A DNA stretch of 64,000 nt. It comes from Bacillota bacterium. GTDB lineage: Bacteria; Bacillota; UBA4882; UBA8346. The position numbers and the translations under genes are program-made. Positions 26,426 to 35,938 of this stretch are shown one piece after another (positions within the stretch are counted from its first letter, which is position 1; each line of letters starts with the position of its first letter). Where the stretch lies: contig JAEXDA010000044.1 in NCBI GenBank assembly GCA_023401925.1, positions 262,413 to 326,412 of the forward strand. Reading direction: 5' to 3'. The notes beneath the pieces were generated by a model. That model was not told the DNA's origin, ran no database searches, and was given only the letters and a program-made list of their open reading frames with translations.

Positions 26426-28429
26426 TTAAATTTGAATCGGCAACTTCGTTCCAGCTCTTAAAAAAACCGGAATGACTCCGATTGGCGCATCACTTTCAAG
26501 CCATTGGCCACCCTGATGGACAAGACCGCTATGAATTTCTTCCCACTTAACTCCTGCAGGCAAATATACTTTTCTTGCGCGCAGCCCTTCATAAAGTACT
26601 GGCGCCACCAAAATATCGGGTCCGAACATTAATTGATCTTCAATGTCCCAGCTTTCTTTATCATCCGGGAAATCATAGAATAGTGGCCGCATCGGAGGAG
26701 TACCCTTTTCATGGGCTTCCGTCATTATCTTTGTGATATATGGACGTAATTGCTCCCGGATTTCTAAATATTTTTTAAAAATCAGGTAAGCTTCTTCACC
26801 ATAACTCCAGACTTCATTGGCGGCGCCACTTCCGAATAATCCTCCTCCGGAATCTGACAAAGGAGCGGAATGGGGTTCACGATCACCGTGAAGGCGAAGA
26901 ACCGGGCAAAAAGTTGCATACTGGAACCAACGGATAATGCATTCCCGAAAAGCAGGGTCGTCCGGATCACCGCCGTGAAAGCCTCCAATATCTGTTGTCC
27001 ACCAGGGAATCCCTGCCAATCCCATATTTAATCCGGCTTTGACCTGGTTTCTTAAAGAAGTGAAACTTGAATCGATATCCCCCGACCAAACCAATGCTCC
27101 ATAACGTTGGCTACCCGCCCAGGCGCAACGGAGCAGATTTAAAATGTTTTTCTGTCCTGACTGAGCCATTCCTTCATAGAAGGTCTTGGCGTGCATCACC
27201 GGGTAAATATTGCCGATTTCCAAATCCGAACCAAGGTAATATCGGTAATTCTCATAATCATACACCGTATATTCCGGTTCCGCTTCATCCAACCAAAAGA
27301 TTTTAATGCCCTTATCATAATAATTTTGCTTGGCTTTCCGCCATACAAACTCACGGGCCTCCGGATGGGTGGCATCATAAAAAACCGTATCGCCTTCAAA
27401 ATCCATGCTAACCCGTATGCCTCGTTCGGTTCGGATTAGGTAGCCTTTTTGCAGCATCTCCTGGTAATTCTCGCTGGTTTTATCGACTGTGGGCCAAATT
27501 GAGACCATCAATTCAACACCCATCTCTTTTAGCTCCCTAACCATACCCTCCGGGTCAGGCCAATATTCCAAATCAAATTTCCATTCCCCCTGTTTGGTCC
27601 AGTGAAAGAAATCGATAACAATCACCGAAAGGGGCAATCCCCGGCGTTTGTACTCCCGGGCTACCTCAAGCATTTCTTCCTGGGTCTGATAGCGCAGTTT
27701 GCACTGCCAAAAACCCATGCCATAATCGGGCATCATCGGAACAGTTCCGGTTGCTTTGGCATAAGCCTCTTCAATTTCCGAAGGCGAATCCCCGGCGGTA
27801 ATCCAGTAGTCCAACTGTTTAGTGGAATCAGCAACCCACTCCGTAATATTCTTTCCAAAAGTAACCTTGCCAATGGCCGGATTGTTCCACAAAAAGCCAT
27901 AACCCAGGCTGGAAAGGGCAAAGGGGACACTTGCCTGTGAATTTCTATGGGCTAGCTCCAAAGTACAATTTTTTACATTCAAATACGGCTGTTGGTATTG
28001 ACCCATCCCGAAAATTTTCTCCTGCGGGTCGGACTCGAATCGCAGAGTCAGTTGATAATTACCGCCCATCATCGGTTTCAATTCACGGGCGGTAATATTC
28101 AGCGCACTGCAGAACTCCCGGATATTATCCCGGTTTCTCTCGTATTCCTCTAATAAAATTTCACCTTTCTGATTATAAAACCTTATCTTCCCTGCAGTTG
28201 AAACTGTAGCCCAAATGTTTCCGTTTTTTAAAACTGCATTCCGGTCTGTTATCGAAATTTGGACGTTACACGCTGCTGGTGGAAGTAATGCCCAATCATC
28301 GGATTGCATATTTGCAAAATGGGTAGCCCGCACTCGCAAACTATTTTCTCCCCAAGGCTCAATCCACAATTTCTCATTATCATACTGGCAAAAAAGGCGA
28401 TTGCCCTCAATTTTAAAAATATACTCCAA
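26426..28429 (-). CDS. GH31 alpha-xylosidase/alpha-glucosidase
   Basis: A 667-residue glycoside hydrolase family 31 enzyme. The N-terminal beta-sandwich is followed by a catalytic barrel with nucleophile Asp381 (IFWLDEAEPE) and acid/base Asp451 (LVWSGDIDSSF), then the C-terminal beta domains. The WLDxxEPE form is common among alpha-xylosidase-like members, which would suit xyloglucan oligosaccharides, but alpha-glucosidase activity is equally possible. It is cytoplasmic, without a signal peptide. TTG start follows AGGGGG at a spacing of seven. It is the last gene of the operon binding protein-permease-permease-GH31. Confidence 0.93.
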   Translation of the reverse strand: MEYIFKIEGNRLFCQYDNEKLWIEPWGENSLRVRATHFANMQSDDWALLPPAACNVQISITDRNAVLKNGNIWATVSTAGKIRFYNQKGEILLEEYERNRDNIREFCSALNITARELKPMMGGNYQLTLRFESDPQEKIFGMGQYQQPYLNVKNCTLELAHRNSQASVPFALSSLGYGFLWNNPAIGKVTFGKNITEWVADSTKQLDYWITAGDSPSEIEEAYAKATGTVPMMPDYGMGFWQCKLRYQTQEEMLEVAREYKRRGLPLSVIVIDFFHWTKQGEWKFDLEYWPDPEGMVRELKEMGVELMVSIWPTVDKTSENYQEMLQKGYLIRTERGIRVSMDFEGDTVFYDATHPEAREFVWRKAKQNYYDKGIKIFWLDEAEPEYTVYDYENYRYYLGSDLEIGNIYPVMHAKTFYEGMAQSGQKNILNLLRCAWAGSQRYGALVWSGDIDSSFTSLRNQVKAGLNMGLAGIPWWTTDIGGFHGGDPDDPAFRECIIRWFQYATFCPVLRLHGDREPHSAPLSDSGGGLFGSGAANEVWSYGEEAYLIFKKYLEIREQLRPYITKIMTEAHEKGTPPMRPLFYDFPDDKESWDIEDQLMFGPDILVAPVLYEGLRARKVYLPAGVKWEEIHSGLVHQGGQWLESDAPIGVIPVFLRAGTKLPIQI

Positions 28430-28497
28430 TTTATTGCCCCCTTGTGAACTTGCTCGATATTATCTTTCAAAAACGATTTCTTTTATCACTTGAATGA

Positions 28498-29340
28498 TTA
28501 CCCCTTGACTGCGCCGCTGGTCAATCCGCTAATGATATACCTTTGCATGAAAATAAAAATCATCACCACCGGGAAGACGGTTAAAGCTCCAAAAGCCATG
28601 ACCCGGTTCCAGGAAACGCCATATTGCCCGATGAAGTTATATATTCCGGCGGTCATCGGCATTAAATTCGGTTGATTCATGAAAGTATTGGCATAAATCA
28701 AGTCACCCCAGGCAAAAAGGAAAGAAAAAATCGCTATCACAATGACACCTGGCCCGGCAATGGGCAACATAATTCTCCAAAAAGCGCTAAAGGCATTGCA
28801 TCCGTCGACTCTGGCGGAATCATCCAATTCTTTGGGAATGGATAAAAAGTAGGTTCGTAACATTAAGACGGAAAAAGGAATTCCCAGGGTCGCATCGGCG
28901 ATAATCGGACCGCAAAAGGTGTTATAGAACTGGAATTTATTAAAAACAATAAATAATGGAGTCAAAACTAAGGTAGCCGGCAACATTTGCGTGATTAAAA
29001 AAGATAGGATGAGAATTTTCCGACCCCGGAAATTAAAGCGGGCCAATCCGTAAGCAGCCGTTACAGATAGCGTCAAACTGATTATCATTGCGCCCGACGA
29101 GATTACACAACTGTTCAAAAACGAACGGAGCATGTTATATTGGCCCTTAAATTGATCGATATAAGGCACTAAATATAAACGGGACGGAAACAATGTCGGA
29201 GGGGATTTAAAAATCTCCGCCTCCATTTTGAACGAGCTTGACAATAACCAAAACAAGGGAAATAAGAAGACGATGGCGATGATGATGCTTAAGACATTTT
29301 GATAAACCATGGCAGCTTCGGTTTCTTGACGGCTTTTCAT
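28498..29340 (-). CDS. Sugar ABC transporter permease, MalG-type
   Basis: A 280-residue membrane permease with six predicted segments and the EAA loop PKELDDSARVDGCNAFSAFW with following RIMLPIAGPG. It ends in GLTSGAVKG as usual for the family. It begins two bases after the stop of the MalF-type gene, so the two are translated together. The importer lacks its own ATPase gene here. Confidence 0.93.
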   Translation of the reverse strand: MKSRQETEAAMVYQNVLSIIIAIVFLFPLFWLLSSSFKMEAEIFKSPPTLFPSRLYLVPYIDQFKGQYNMLRSFLNSCVISSGAMIISLTLSVTAAYGLARFNFRGRKILILSFLITQMLPATLVLTPLFIVFNKFQFYNTFCGPIIADATLGIPFSVLMLRTYFLSIPKELDDSARVDGCNAFSAFWRIMLPIAGPGVIVIAIFSFLFAWGDLIYANTFMNQPNLMPMTAGIYNFIGQYGVSWNRVMAFGALTVFPVVMIFIFMQRYIISGLTSGAVKG

Positions 29341-29341
29341 G

Positions 29342-30235
29342 CTACATCGTCTCCTCTTCTTTAATTGTTCGTAAATACCCTAAACTTACAATGAAGAGTA
29401 TTATAAATAAGATATTGGCCACAGCAGCCCCTTTACTAAAGCTGAATTCGGTAAACGAGAGCCGGTAGGAGAAAGTTGAAAGAACTTCGGTAGCGTTTAC
29501 CGGCCCGCCTTTGGTCATCACATACACCAAATCGAATACTTTAAAAGTATAAATAAATCCCAAAATCAACACCGACTGGATCGCCGGTTTTAATAGGGGG
29601 ACTGTTATGTGGATGAATTGTTGCCGTTTGTTGGCCCCGTCGATGCTAGCGCTTTCATAAACATCCTGGGGAATAGTGCTCAGCCCGGTAATTAAAAGAA
29701 TCATATTAAAAGGAATTCCAATCCAAATGTTGGTAATGATGAGAGCCCACAAAGCCGTTACGGGCTGCAATAACCATTCAATGGGTTGGTGCAACAAATG
29801 GGCGCCGACTAGAAATTCATTAATAATCCCCCCATTGGTGCTGAAAATAAACTTAAAAATCAACCCGGTAATGGTTATCGGCATTAACCAAGCCACCATC
29901 ATCAATCCCCGAATACTTTTGGCCAAACGAAACGACTTATTAAAAAATATCGCCAGCGCAAATCCAATTGTAAATTGAAAAACAATACAAGCAACCGTGT
30001 AATAAAGAGTGTTAATGACCGTCGTCTTCAGGACAGGGTCGGCCATGAGTTGTATGTAATTGCGGAAACCGTTCCATACCTTCACCGGATTATTAAATGT
30101 CATTACGCTTACATCCTGAAAACTAAGGATCAGATTATAGATAATCGGATAACCGATGAAAACCGCCATAAAAAGCAAAGCCGGTAAAACGAATAAAAAA
30201 CCGATCGATTGTCCTTTTTGAAAGCTATCCTTCAT
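29342..30235 (-). CDS. Sugar ABC transporter permease, MalF-type
   Basis: A membrane permease of about 297 residues with six membrane segments. The EAA loop is PQDVYESASIDGANKRQQFI with following HITVPLLKP. The start at 30235 (MKDSFQKGQSIGF) is preferred because GGTGGTG lies five to seven bases upstream; the longer frame adds 22 residues without membrane or family character. It works with the MalG-type partner and the binding protein at 30389-31591. Confidence 0.92.
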   Translation of the reverse strand: MKDSFQKGQSIGFLFVLPALLFMAVFIGYPIIYNLILSFQDVSVMTFNNPVKVWNGFRNYIQLMADPVLKTTVINTLYYTVACIVFQFTIGFALAIFFNKSFRLAKSIRGLMMVAWLMPITITGLIFKFIFSTNGGIINEFLVGAHLLHQPIEWLLQPVTALWALIITNIWIGIPFNMILLITGLSTIPQDVYESASIDGANKRQQFIHITVPLLKPAIQSVLILGFIYTFKVFDLVYVMTKGGPVNATEVLSTFSYRLSFTEFSFSKGAAVANILFIILFIVSLGYLRTIKEEETM

Positions 30236-30388
30236 TCTAGTCACCACCATAATGCAGCATTTGATCTGAACCGGCAAGCAATTACTAAAACCTGTCTCCA
30301 ATGAGCACTTGCTGGATTGAGTTTAAATAAATTGGAGTACATGTCGCCACATACTCCAATTTTCAATCCTGCCTCCATTAAATTAAAT

Positions 30389-31591
30389 TCATTTCAAAAC
30401 TCCCGCCACTTTGAGCTGTGCATCTTTACCTGCTTGGGCAGGAGTTTTCGCCCCTGTCAATACTTCTTGAAGAGCAGTCGACATTGCGTTGGAAATTTCA
30501 GGCCATTTAGGATGCGGTCCACGCGGCATGGCGTATTTCATCTCGTCCATGAAGACCTGCATAATCGGATCCTGCGTCCAGGCCTTGTCGGTTGCTACAT
30601 CCTGTCGGGGAGGAAACATATTGTACCTAAGTTCATACTCTTTAACGATTTTAGGATCAGCGGCAAACTCTAAAAATTTACAGGCTGCCTTGATATTATT
30701 CCCTTTGACGACACCCAAATTTTCTCCGCCAAGAACGGAAGCATATACTTTATCCTTGGGGATCTTAACAACACTCCACTTCATATCCGGGGCATCACTT
30801 TTAACAGCTGGAATATTCCAAGGACCATTCACCATCATGGCCAGTTTCCCGGCAGCGAATTGTTTCTCAACATCGGCCTGGGTCCAGTTGATCACTTCTT
30901 TTGGCATCGAACCGTCTTTTACGAGATCACTCAAAACTGTAAAAGAATTGATTGCTTGTTTACTATCTAATTTATCGATTTTAGCGCCTGAAGATAGTAG
31001 CCAGGGTAAAAACTGGAAAGTACCCTCCTCCGATTTCACCGCTGAGATTCCCAATCCATAAACACCATTGCCTGATAATTTCTTGGCCGTAGCGCGTAAT
31101 TCAATCCAGGTTGTCGGCGGATTTACACCGGCTTTTTTAAGCATATCGATGTTGTAAAAAAGAGCGAGACAGTTACTGGTAAAAGGAATTCCATAACTTT
31201 TTCCGTTTAAAGTCGCAGATTTCCAAGGACCCGGGAAAAATTGTTTTGACCATTTTGAAACATACGGGGTCACATCGGCAAACAGACCCATTTGAGCGTA
31301 TGCTGCATGATCGGGATTATCAATAACCACCAGATCCGGTAATTTACCGGCCGCCATACCAATCGAAAGTTGTTTTTTAAAATCAGCAAAAGGGACATAA
31401 ACATGAGATACTTCAATATCAGACTGGGATTTATTAAAAGTTCCGCAAATCCAATCAAAAGTCTCCAATTGGGATTTACCTTCCATATAAGACCAAAGAA
31501 CCAATTTGGTTTTGGCTGAAGCCGCTCCGCTTAGCGCGATGACAGCAATAAGCAAAACAGTCACCATTACAAGGAAAACTCTTTTTTTCAT
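30389..31591 (-). CDS. Sugar ABC transporter substrate-binding protein, MalE-type
   Basis: A binding protein of about 400 residues for an oligosaccharide importer. The signal peptide KKRVFLVMVTVLLIAVIALS, cleaved near GAASA, is clear and has no lipobox. Mature features include LVLWSYMEGKSQLETFDWI, an ANP-type hinge region and GGENLGVVKGNNIKAACKFL. ATG 31591 was chosen since GGGAGG precedes it by six bases; 43 earlier in-frame codons are not protein-like. It is the first transporter gene after the regulator pair, from which it is separated by 129 bases that should hold a promoter. Confidence 0.93.
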   Translation of the reverse strand: MKKRVFLVMVTVLLIAVIALSGAASAKTKLVLWSYMEGKSQLETFDWICGTFNKSQSDIEVSHVYVPFADFKKQLSIGMAAGKLPDLVVIDNPDHAAYAQMGLFADVTPYVSKWSKQFFPGPWKSATLNGKSYGIPFTSNCLALFYNIDMLKKAGVNPPTTWIELRATAKKLSGNGVYGLGISAVKSEEGTFQFLPWLLSSGAKIDKLDSKQAINSFTVLSDLVKDGSMPKEVINWTQADVEKQFAAGKLAMMVNGPWNIPAVKSDAPDMKWSVVKIPKDKVYASVLGGENLGVVKGNNIKAACKFLEFAADPKIVKEYELRYNMFPPRQDVATDKAWTQDPIMQVFMDEMKYAMPRGPHPKWPEISNAMSTALQEVLTGAKTPAQAGKDAQLKVAGVLK

Positions 31592-31720
31592 TGATTGCCT
31601 CCCAGATTCTAAATTTAATTTCAAACGGAACCGGTGCGCACCTTTCTCTTTTACTATAAGGGAATAGGCTATCTTGCGAAATTCTAAATTTGTAAAGAAG
31701 GTGTAAAAATGTAATGTCAT

Positions 31721-33247
31721 TTATTTTAAATATTTACTGGCCGGTACGCCGGTTATTTCTTTAAAAACACGACAGAAATACTTAGGGTCCCCATAACCTA
31801 CTTTTTCAGCGATTTCGTAGATTTTAAGCTCAGAGTGAATTAACAGCTCTTTCGCTTTATTGATCCGGTAATTTTTGAGATAAGCCGTAAAGCTTTGGCC
31901 TACTTCCTTATAAAACAACATACTGAAGTATTCCGGAGTAATATGAAGCTTTTCGGCGATTGCTTCCCGGGAAATACCGGTTTGATAATTGTCGGCAATG
32001 ATTTTGAGCGCTCGAATCACCGGCAGGCTATAAACGGAGTGCCTTTCATTCCCAATGAAACTTAAATTCTTCTGCAAATCCATTAAAACGGTTTCCAATT
32101 GATCCATCGTAATTGCATTGATAACTTGCTTCAGAATTTCCTGTTGTTTAAGACGCTTAAACCGGTCCAAATCCGTCTCTTTGACTGCGTTGGTGATGGA
32201 GGATATAAATTGTAAAAAAGCTGCGATCATTTGATCCGGATAATATCTTTCCCGAGTCCACCAACTTAAAAAGTTTTCAAAAACCCCCGGTAGATTTTGA
32301 AAATGTTGGCGGGATACTTCCATAACAGCTTGCCTTTCGATTTCGACCGGATAAATAATAGACTGAACATTCAGTCCGGCAATCGCCGATTGGGTAATCA
32401 TCTTATCCTTGCCCAACAGTAATGCCCATTTAAACATTTCACTCAGCTGCTGAAATTTGGTGGGCAACTCTTCCAATAAATCCACAGCGATCCATCCCAT
32501 CACCAAATTGGGAAAGTCCCGACAATGAATCTTGTCCAAAAATTCACCCGATAAAAGATCCTCAATGTCGTTCAAACCATTTTTACATGAAACAATCATC
32601 AAGGTTACACCATTCATTTCACCATCCAAGATTAAATATTGGTTTCCTGAATCAGCACCCAATAACTCACAGAATCCCTGCTGCAATTCCTCATTGTCAT
32701 AAATTTTATTCCCGGTATAAGCCGCCACCAGAACAAAGGGTTGTATCCATGCGAAACTGCTGTCGGAATCAAATATTAGCTTTAATTCTTTGATTTTTTC
32801 AATCTTACCCAGCATCAAGTCTCGAAACAAATGTTTTATTGTAAAAAGACGCGAAGCCTTTACCTGATCCCGTTCGTCCAATAACTCCCGTTCAATCGCA
32901 AGCAAACTTTGCTGCATTTTTTCGGCTGTGATTGGCTTTACCAAATACTCGGATACTCCTAAACCGATCGCTTGCTGGGCAAAGGAAAAATCCGAAAATG
33001 CGCTTAAAATAATAGCTTTATGTTTTAACTCACGTTCTTTCAAAGCCTGGAGCATTTCCAATCCGCTGAATTCCGGCATCCTGATATCCGCAATGACTAA
33101 ATCCGGTTTCAATTCACTGATCATCTTTAGGCCATCCAAACCATTGGCAGCCTCTCCGACAACCCTGTAATTGGGACTAAGCTTTTCAATTAAGTGAATA
33201 ATACCCCGTCTGATTTTAATACCATCCTCAACAACTACAATTCGCAA
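31721..33247 (-). CDS. YesN-type response regulator, AraC-family output
   Basis: A response regulator of about 508 residues. The receiver domain has acidic pair ED (VVVEDG), Asp57 in the longer numbering (LVIADIRMPEFSG) and YLVKPI. The C-terminal AraC domain (about 410-508) ends with VGYGDPKYFCRVFKEITGVP. I prefer TTG at 33247, six bases after AGAGGTG; the GTG at 33256 lies inside that site. It follows the kinase gene closely and precedes the transporter genes, so it likely controls 26.4-31.6 kb. This second YesN is distinct from the one at 2227-3672. Confidence 0.92.
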   Translation of the reverse strand: MRIVVVEDGIKIRRGIIHLIEKLSPNYRVVGEAANGLDGLKMISELKPDLVIADIRMPEFSGLEMLQALKERELKHKAIILSAFSDFSFAQQAIGLGVSEYLVKPITAEKMQQSLLAIERELLDERDQVKASRLFTIKHLFRDLMLGKIEKIKELKLIFDSDSSFAWIQPFVLVAAYTGNKIYDNEELQQGFCELLGADSGNQYLILDGEMNGVTLMIVSCKNGLNDIEDLLSGEFLDKIHCRDFPNLVMGWIAVDLLEELPTKFQQLSEMFKWALLLGKDKMITQSAIAGLNVQSIIYPVEIERQAVMEVSRQHFQNLPGVFENFLSWWTRERYYPDQMIAAFLQFISSITNAVKETDLDRFKRLKQQEILKQVINAITMDQLETVLMDLQKNLSFIGNERHSVYSLPVIRALKIIADNYQTGISREAIAEKLHITPEYFSMLFYKEVGQSFTAYLKNYRINKAKELLIHSELKIYEIAEKVGYGDPKYFCRVFKEITGVPASKYLK

Positions 33248-33270
33248 ATCAAACACCTCTTTTAGCCATT

Positions 33271-35127
33271 TTAAAGTACGGGCAAAATGAGCGTTATGGT
33301 CGTTCCGACACCTACTTGGCTTGAAAAATCCAAGGTAGCGTCCTTTCCATAATAAATCCGTAAACGATTACTGACATTTTTTATCCCAATACCGCTGAAA
33401 CTCCGGCGTTCCTGGATATCCTTGGATATTAATTCAAGGGTTTTCCCACTCATTCCATTGCCATTGTCTTCAATCACGATTTTTAAAAATTCCCCCATCC
33501 GCATCCCCGTAACCTTAAGGAGCCCTCCTGATTCACGTCCCTTAAAGCCATGAATAATGGCATTCTCGACTAATGGCTGTAACAATAATTTATAAATTTT
33601 GAGGGTCAAAATTTGCTCTTCAAATTCAATAACACTGACAAATGAGTACTCAAAATGATTTTGAAGCAAATAGATATATTGTTTTAACCATTCCACTTCT
33701 TCTTGTAGCGTAACGACCCAGTTACTGTCATTAATACTATATCGCAAAATATTGGCCAAACTTTCAATCATTTGACTAATTTCATGTTCATCCTTTTCAA
33801 TAGCCATCCAATTAATGGAATCCAATATGTTATAGAGAAAATGGGGATTAATTTGCGCTACCAGCGCTCTTATTTCTGCTTCTTTTTCTCTGGCGGTGGC
33901 TAACATATTTTCCGCCATTAATTGTTGGATTTGCACTATCATCTGATTGAAATGGGAGCCGATGACCGCGATTTCGTCTTTGGTATCCAAGTTGACCTGT
34001 ACCGATAACTCACCTTTTCTGGCAGTATTCATAGCGGAAATAATTTTGTGAGTGGAACGCGTTAGCGTACTGGTTACATAAACAATGATCAGAACCGAGA
34101 ACATAACCGCCATAATAGCGAAAATAATATTCAATCGTTGCATCCAGTACATCTCGTTGAACAAATAACTTTGATCGCTCACATTAACGATTGTCCAACC
34201 GTTTTTTTCCTGCTGCAGTTGATTAATGATCAATTGCCGGTTTCCAAACCAATGAACTTCATGAATAAATTTCAGGATATCCTGACTTTTCATACTGCCG
34301 GATGTCCCTTCCAACCGGCCCATTCGCCTTCCTAAATATTTCTTTATTGGAAAAGAAACAATCCGACCTTGCGTGTTGTAGATAAAATTAAAGCTATCGA
34401 TTCTTTCCTTACCATTGTTCGGTTGATTGCAGGAAGTATAGAGGGAGTCTTCATCAACACTCAAAACCACAATACCCAGCAATTGATTATCGCCGCTTTT
34501 CCAATCCAAAAGGCGTAAAGCAATATTTACAAATCGATAATTCTTCCCCAAATAATAATCCGAATCCGGTCCGGTGACAACCCATTGATGGCTTTGCAAA
34601 GTTCTGCGATATACTTCCGTTTTGGTGATATCCGAATACTTGCTCCAGATATTTTGGAAACCCGAATTATTGTCCCTGTCATACCAGGCAACATGTCCGG
34701 AGGTGGCCAGAACCGATATGCATTTCACACCGGGTTTTGAAAGAGAGATGATACTAAACCGCCTTCTAATTTCAATGGCTGCCAATAGTCTGTCCACATC
34801 CGAGGCAGAGTTTACCTTTTTCACTTGTTCCACCAAGGCATCATCCGATAAAATCTGAATCAACAAATCTTTATAGGCTGTCAATGTGGTATCCAGATTT
34901 TTAGAAGTCTGGACCAGATTGAAATGGATGAGTTCATTGATTTTCTTCTTCATTGAAAAGCTGAAATTGTAATAAGAAAGGGTTTGGACAAATAAAATCG
35001 GGATAATTGACACAAATAGAAAAGAAATGAGAAGTTTGTTTTTAAGACTCAATTGGTTAAATTTATCGAGTATGGGATGCTTCCGGATTAAACAAGACAG
35101 TTTGTTATAGATTTTTTGTATGAACAC
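33271..35127 (-). CDS. YesM-family sensor histidine kinase
   Basis: A 618-residue membrane kinase. Transmembrane segments at about 30-52 and 332-352 bracket a large external sensor. A HAMP domain follows, then His429 in QINPHFLYNILDSINW, a VENAIIHGF N-box and EDNGNGMSG nucleotide box. GTG start after AGGTG. It is the first gene of the set kinase-regulator-binding protein-permeases-GH31 and presumably senses the imported sugar or a binding-protein complex. Confidence 0.93.
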   Translation of the reverse strand: MFIQKIYNKLSCLIRKHPILDKFNQLSLKNKLLISFLFVSIIPILFVQTLSYYNFSFSMKKKINELIHFNLVQTSKNLDTTLTAYKDLLIQILSDDALVEQVKKVNSASDVDRLLAAIEIRRRFSIISLSKPGVKCISVLATSGHVAWYDRDNNSGFQNIWSKYSDITKTEVYRRTLQSHQWVVTGPDSDYYLGKNYRFVNIALRLLDWKSGDNQLLGIVVLSVDEDSLYTSCNQPNNGKERIDSFNFIYNTQGRIVSFPIKKYLGRRMGRLEGTSGSMKSQDILKFIHEVHWFGNRQLIINQLQQEKNGWTIVNVSDQSYLFNEMYWMQRLNIIFAIMAVMFSVLIIVYVTSTLTRSTHKIISAMNTARKGELSVQVNLDTKDEIAVIGSHFNQMIVQIQQLMAENMLATAREKEAEIRALVAQINPHFLYNILDSINWMAIEKDEHEISQMIESLANILRYSINDSNWVVTLQEEVEWLKQYIYLLQNHFEYSFVSVIEFEEQILTLKIYKLLLQPLVENAIIHGFKGRESGGLLKVTGMRMGEFLKIVIEDNGNGMSGKTLELISKDIQERRSFSGIGIKNVSNRLRIYYGKDATLDFSSQVGVGTTITLILPVL

Positions 35128-35379
35128 ATTTTATCACCTGATAAGATGTTCAAAATATTGTTAACAATTCCTGCCTGGGGTCTTTAAATGCTCCAAAGAT
35201 ACAATAAAAATAGGCGGTCGCGAAAAGAATTCTATCCAAAGAGATATACCCTATATCCCTGATTTCAAAATTCTTTTTTGACTGCCTCTTTTTCATGGCT
35301 TATGCACATTCGATAATTTAATGAGAAAAACCTGGCATTTGGAATAAGCCCTTTACATAGTATGATAGTCCAGGGTTAT

Positions 35380-35544
35380 TCATTTCTTGCTTTGCTGTTG
35401 CTGTTTTTTATTCATCCCCTGTTCCGCTGAATTTTGACTCGCAAATTCAGAACTCACTTCTTGATCCGTTTTCGGAACGATCTCCTTTGCTATCTCTTGT
35501 TGATCGTTATAGGACGTTTTCTGAAACCGATTCTTTTTTACCAC
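35380..35544 (-). CDS. Small acid-soluble spore protein-like, gamma-type
   Basis: A 54-residue protein starting GTG after AAGGAAGG. It is rich in Gln, Lys, Asn and Ser, with no hydrophobic core. The motif SSEFASQNSAEQ followed by NKKQQQQSKK resembles the repeat of gamma-type SASPs (TEFASETNAQQ..., Gln-rich tails). Those proteins are amino-acid stores degraded during germination. Only one repeat is present, so the assignment is tentative, but it points to an endospore former. It stands alone, 250 bases before the YesM gene on the same strand. Confidence 0.6.
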   Translation of the reverse strand: MVKKNRFQKTSYNDQQEIAKEIVPKTDQEVSSEFASQNSAEQGMNKKQQQQSKK

Positions 35545-35798
35545 GTGTTTCCTTCCTTTCGCTAATTGGAAATACTTCTGACTTTAGTATCTCACCTAGC
35601 AAAAGGATCAACCTGTAATTTGATGATAACCGGACCAATTTTTACCACGAAATCCAGTGATACCACACTGGACATTTTCTTACGCCAGTTTTATAGTAAA
35701 ACTATCTATCTTCAGTCAAGCTTTCAACGAAGGCTACCGGTTTTTTAAGCATTTTTGATGATATTACAGTCTCCACTTATTAAAAAGGAGTGAAGTCC

Positions 35799-35903
35799 AT
35801 GATCTGTCCGCAATGCGGAAAATATCGGCTCCTCAAGGCCGAGGGGAAGTGGTTTTGTCCCCATTGCTATCATGTATATCATCGTCTGCCGCTATACGGT
35901 TGA
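35799..35903 (+). CDS. 34-residue zinc-ribbon microprotein
   Basis: ATG follows AAGGAGTG at a good distance. The peptide has two CxxC knuckles, MICPQCGKYRL and FCPHCYHVYH, 14 residues apart, which is a complete zinc ribbon. It overlaps no other gene and reads toward the 3' end of mtnA. Function is unknown; stand-alone ribbons of this size occur in many Bacillota. Confidence 0.6.
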   Translation: MICPQCGKYRLLKAEGKWFCPHCYHVYHRLPLYG

Positions 35904-35938
35904 GTTCCTTCATTTTCGTCTTTTAAGTTACCGGTATT

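Noticed and set aside
30489..31061. 190-codon frame opposite the MalE-type binding protein
   Set aside because: Antisense shadow of a well-supported gene.
31592..31720. Direct repeats (ATTCTAAATTT twice, TTACA triples) before the second binding-protein gene as YesN operator
   Set aside because: Spacings are irregular (75, 8 and 11 bases) and do not match the 22-base geometry seen at the first regulon; too weak to call.
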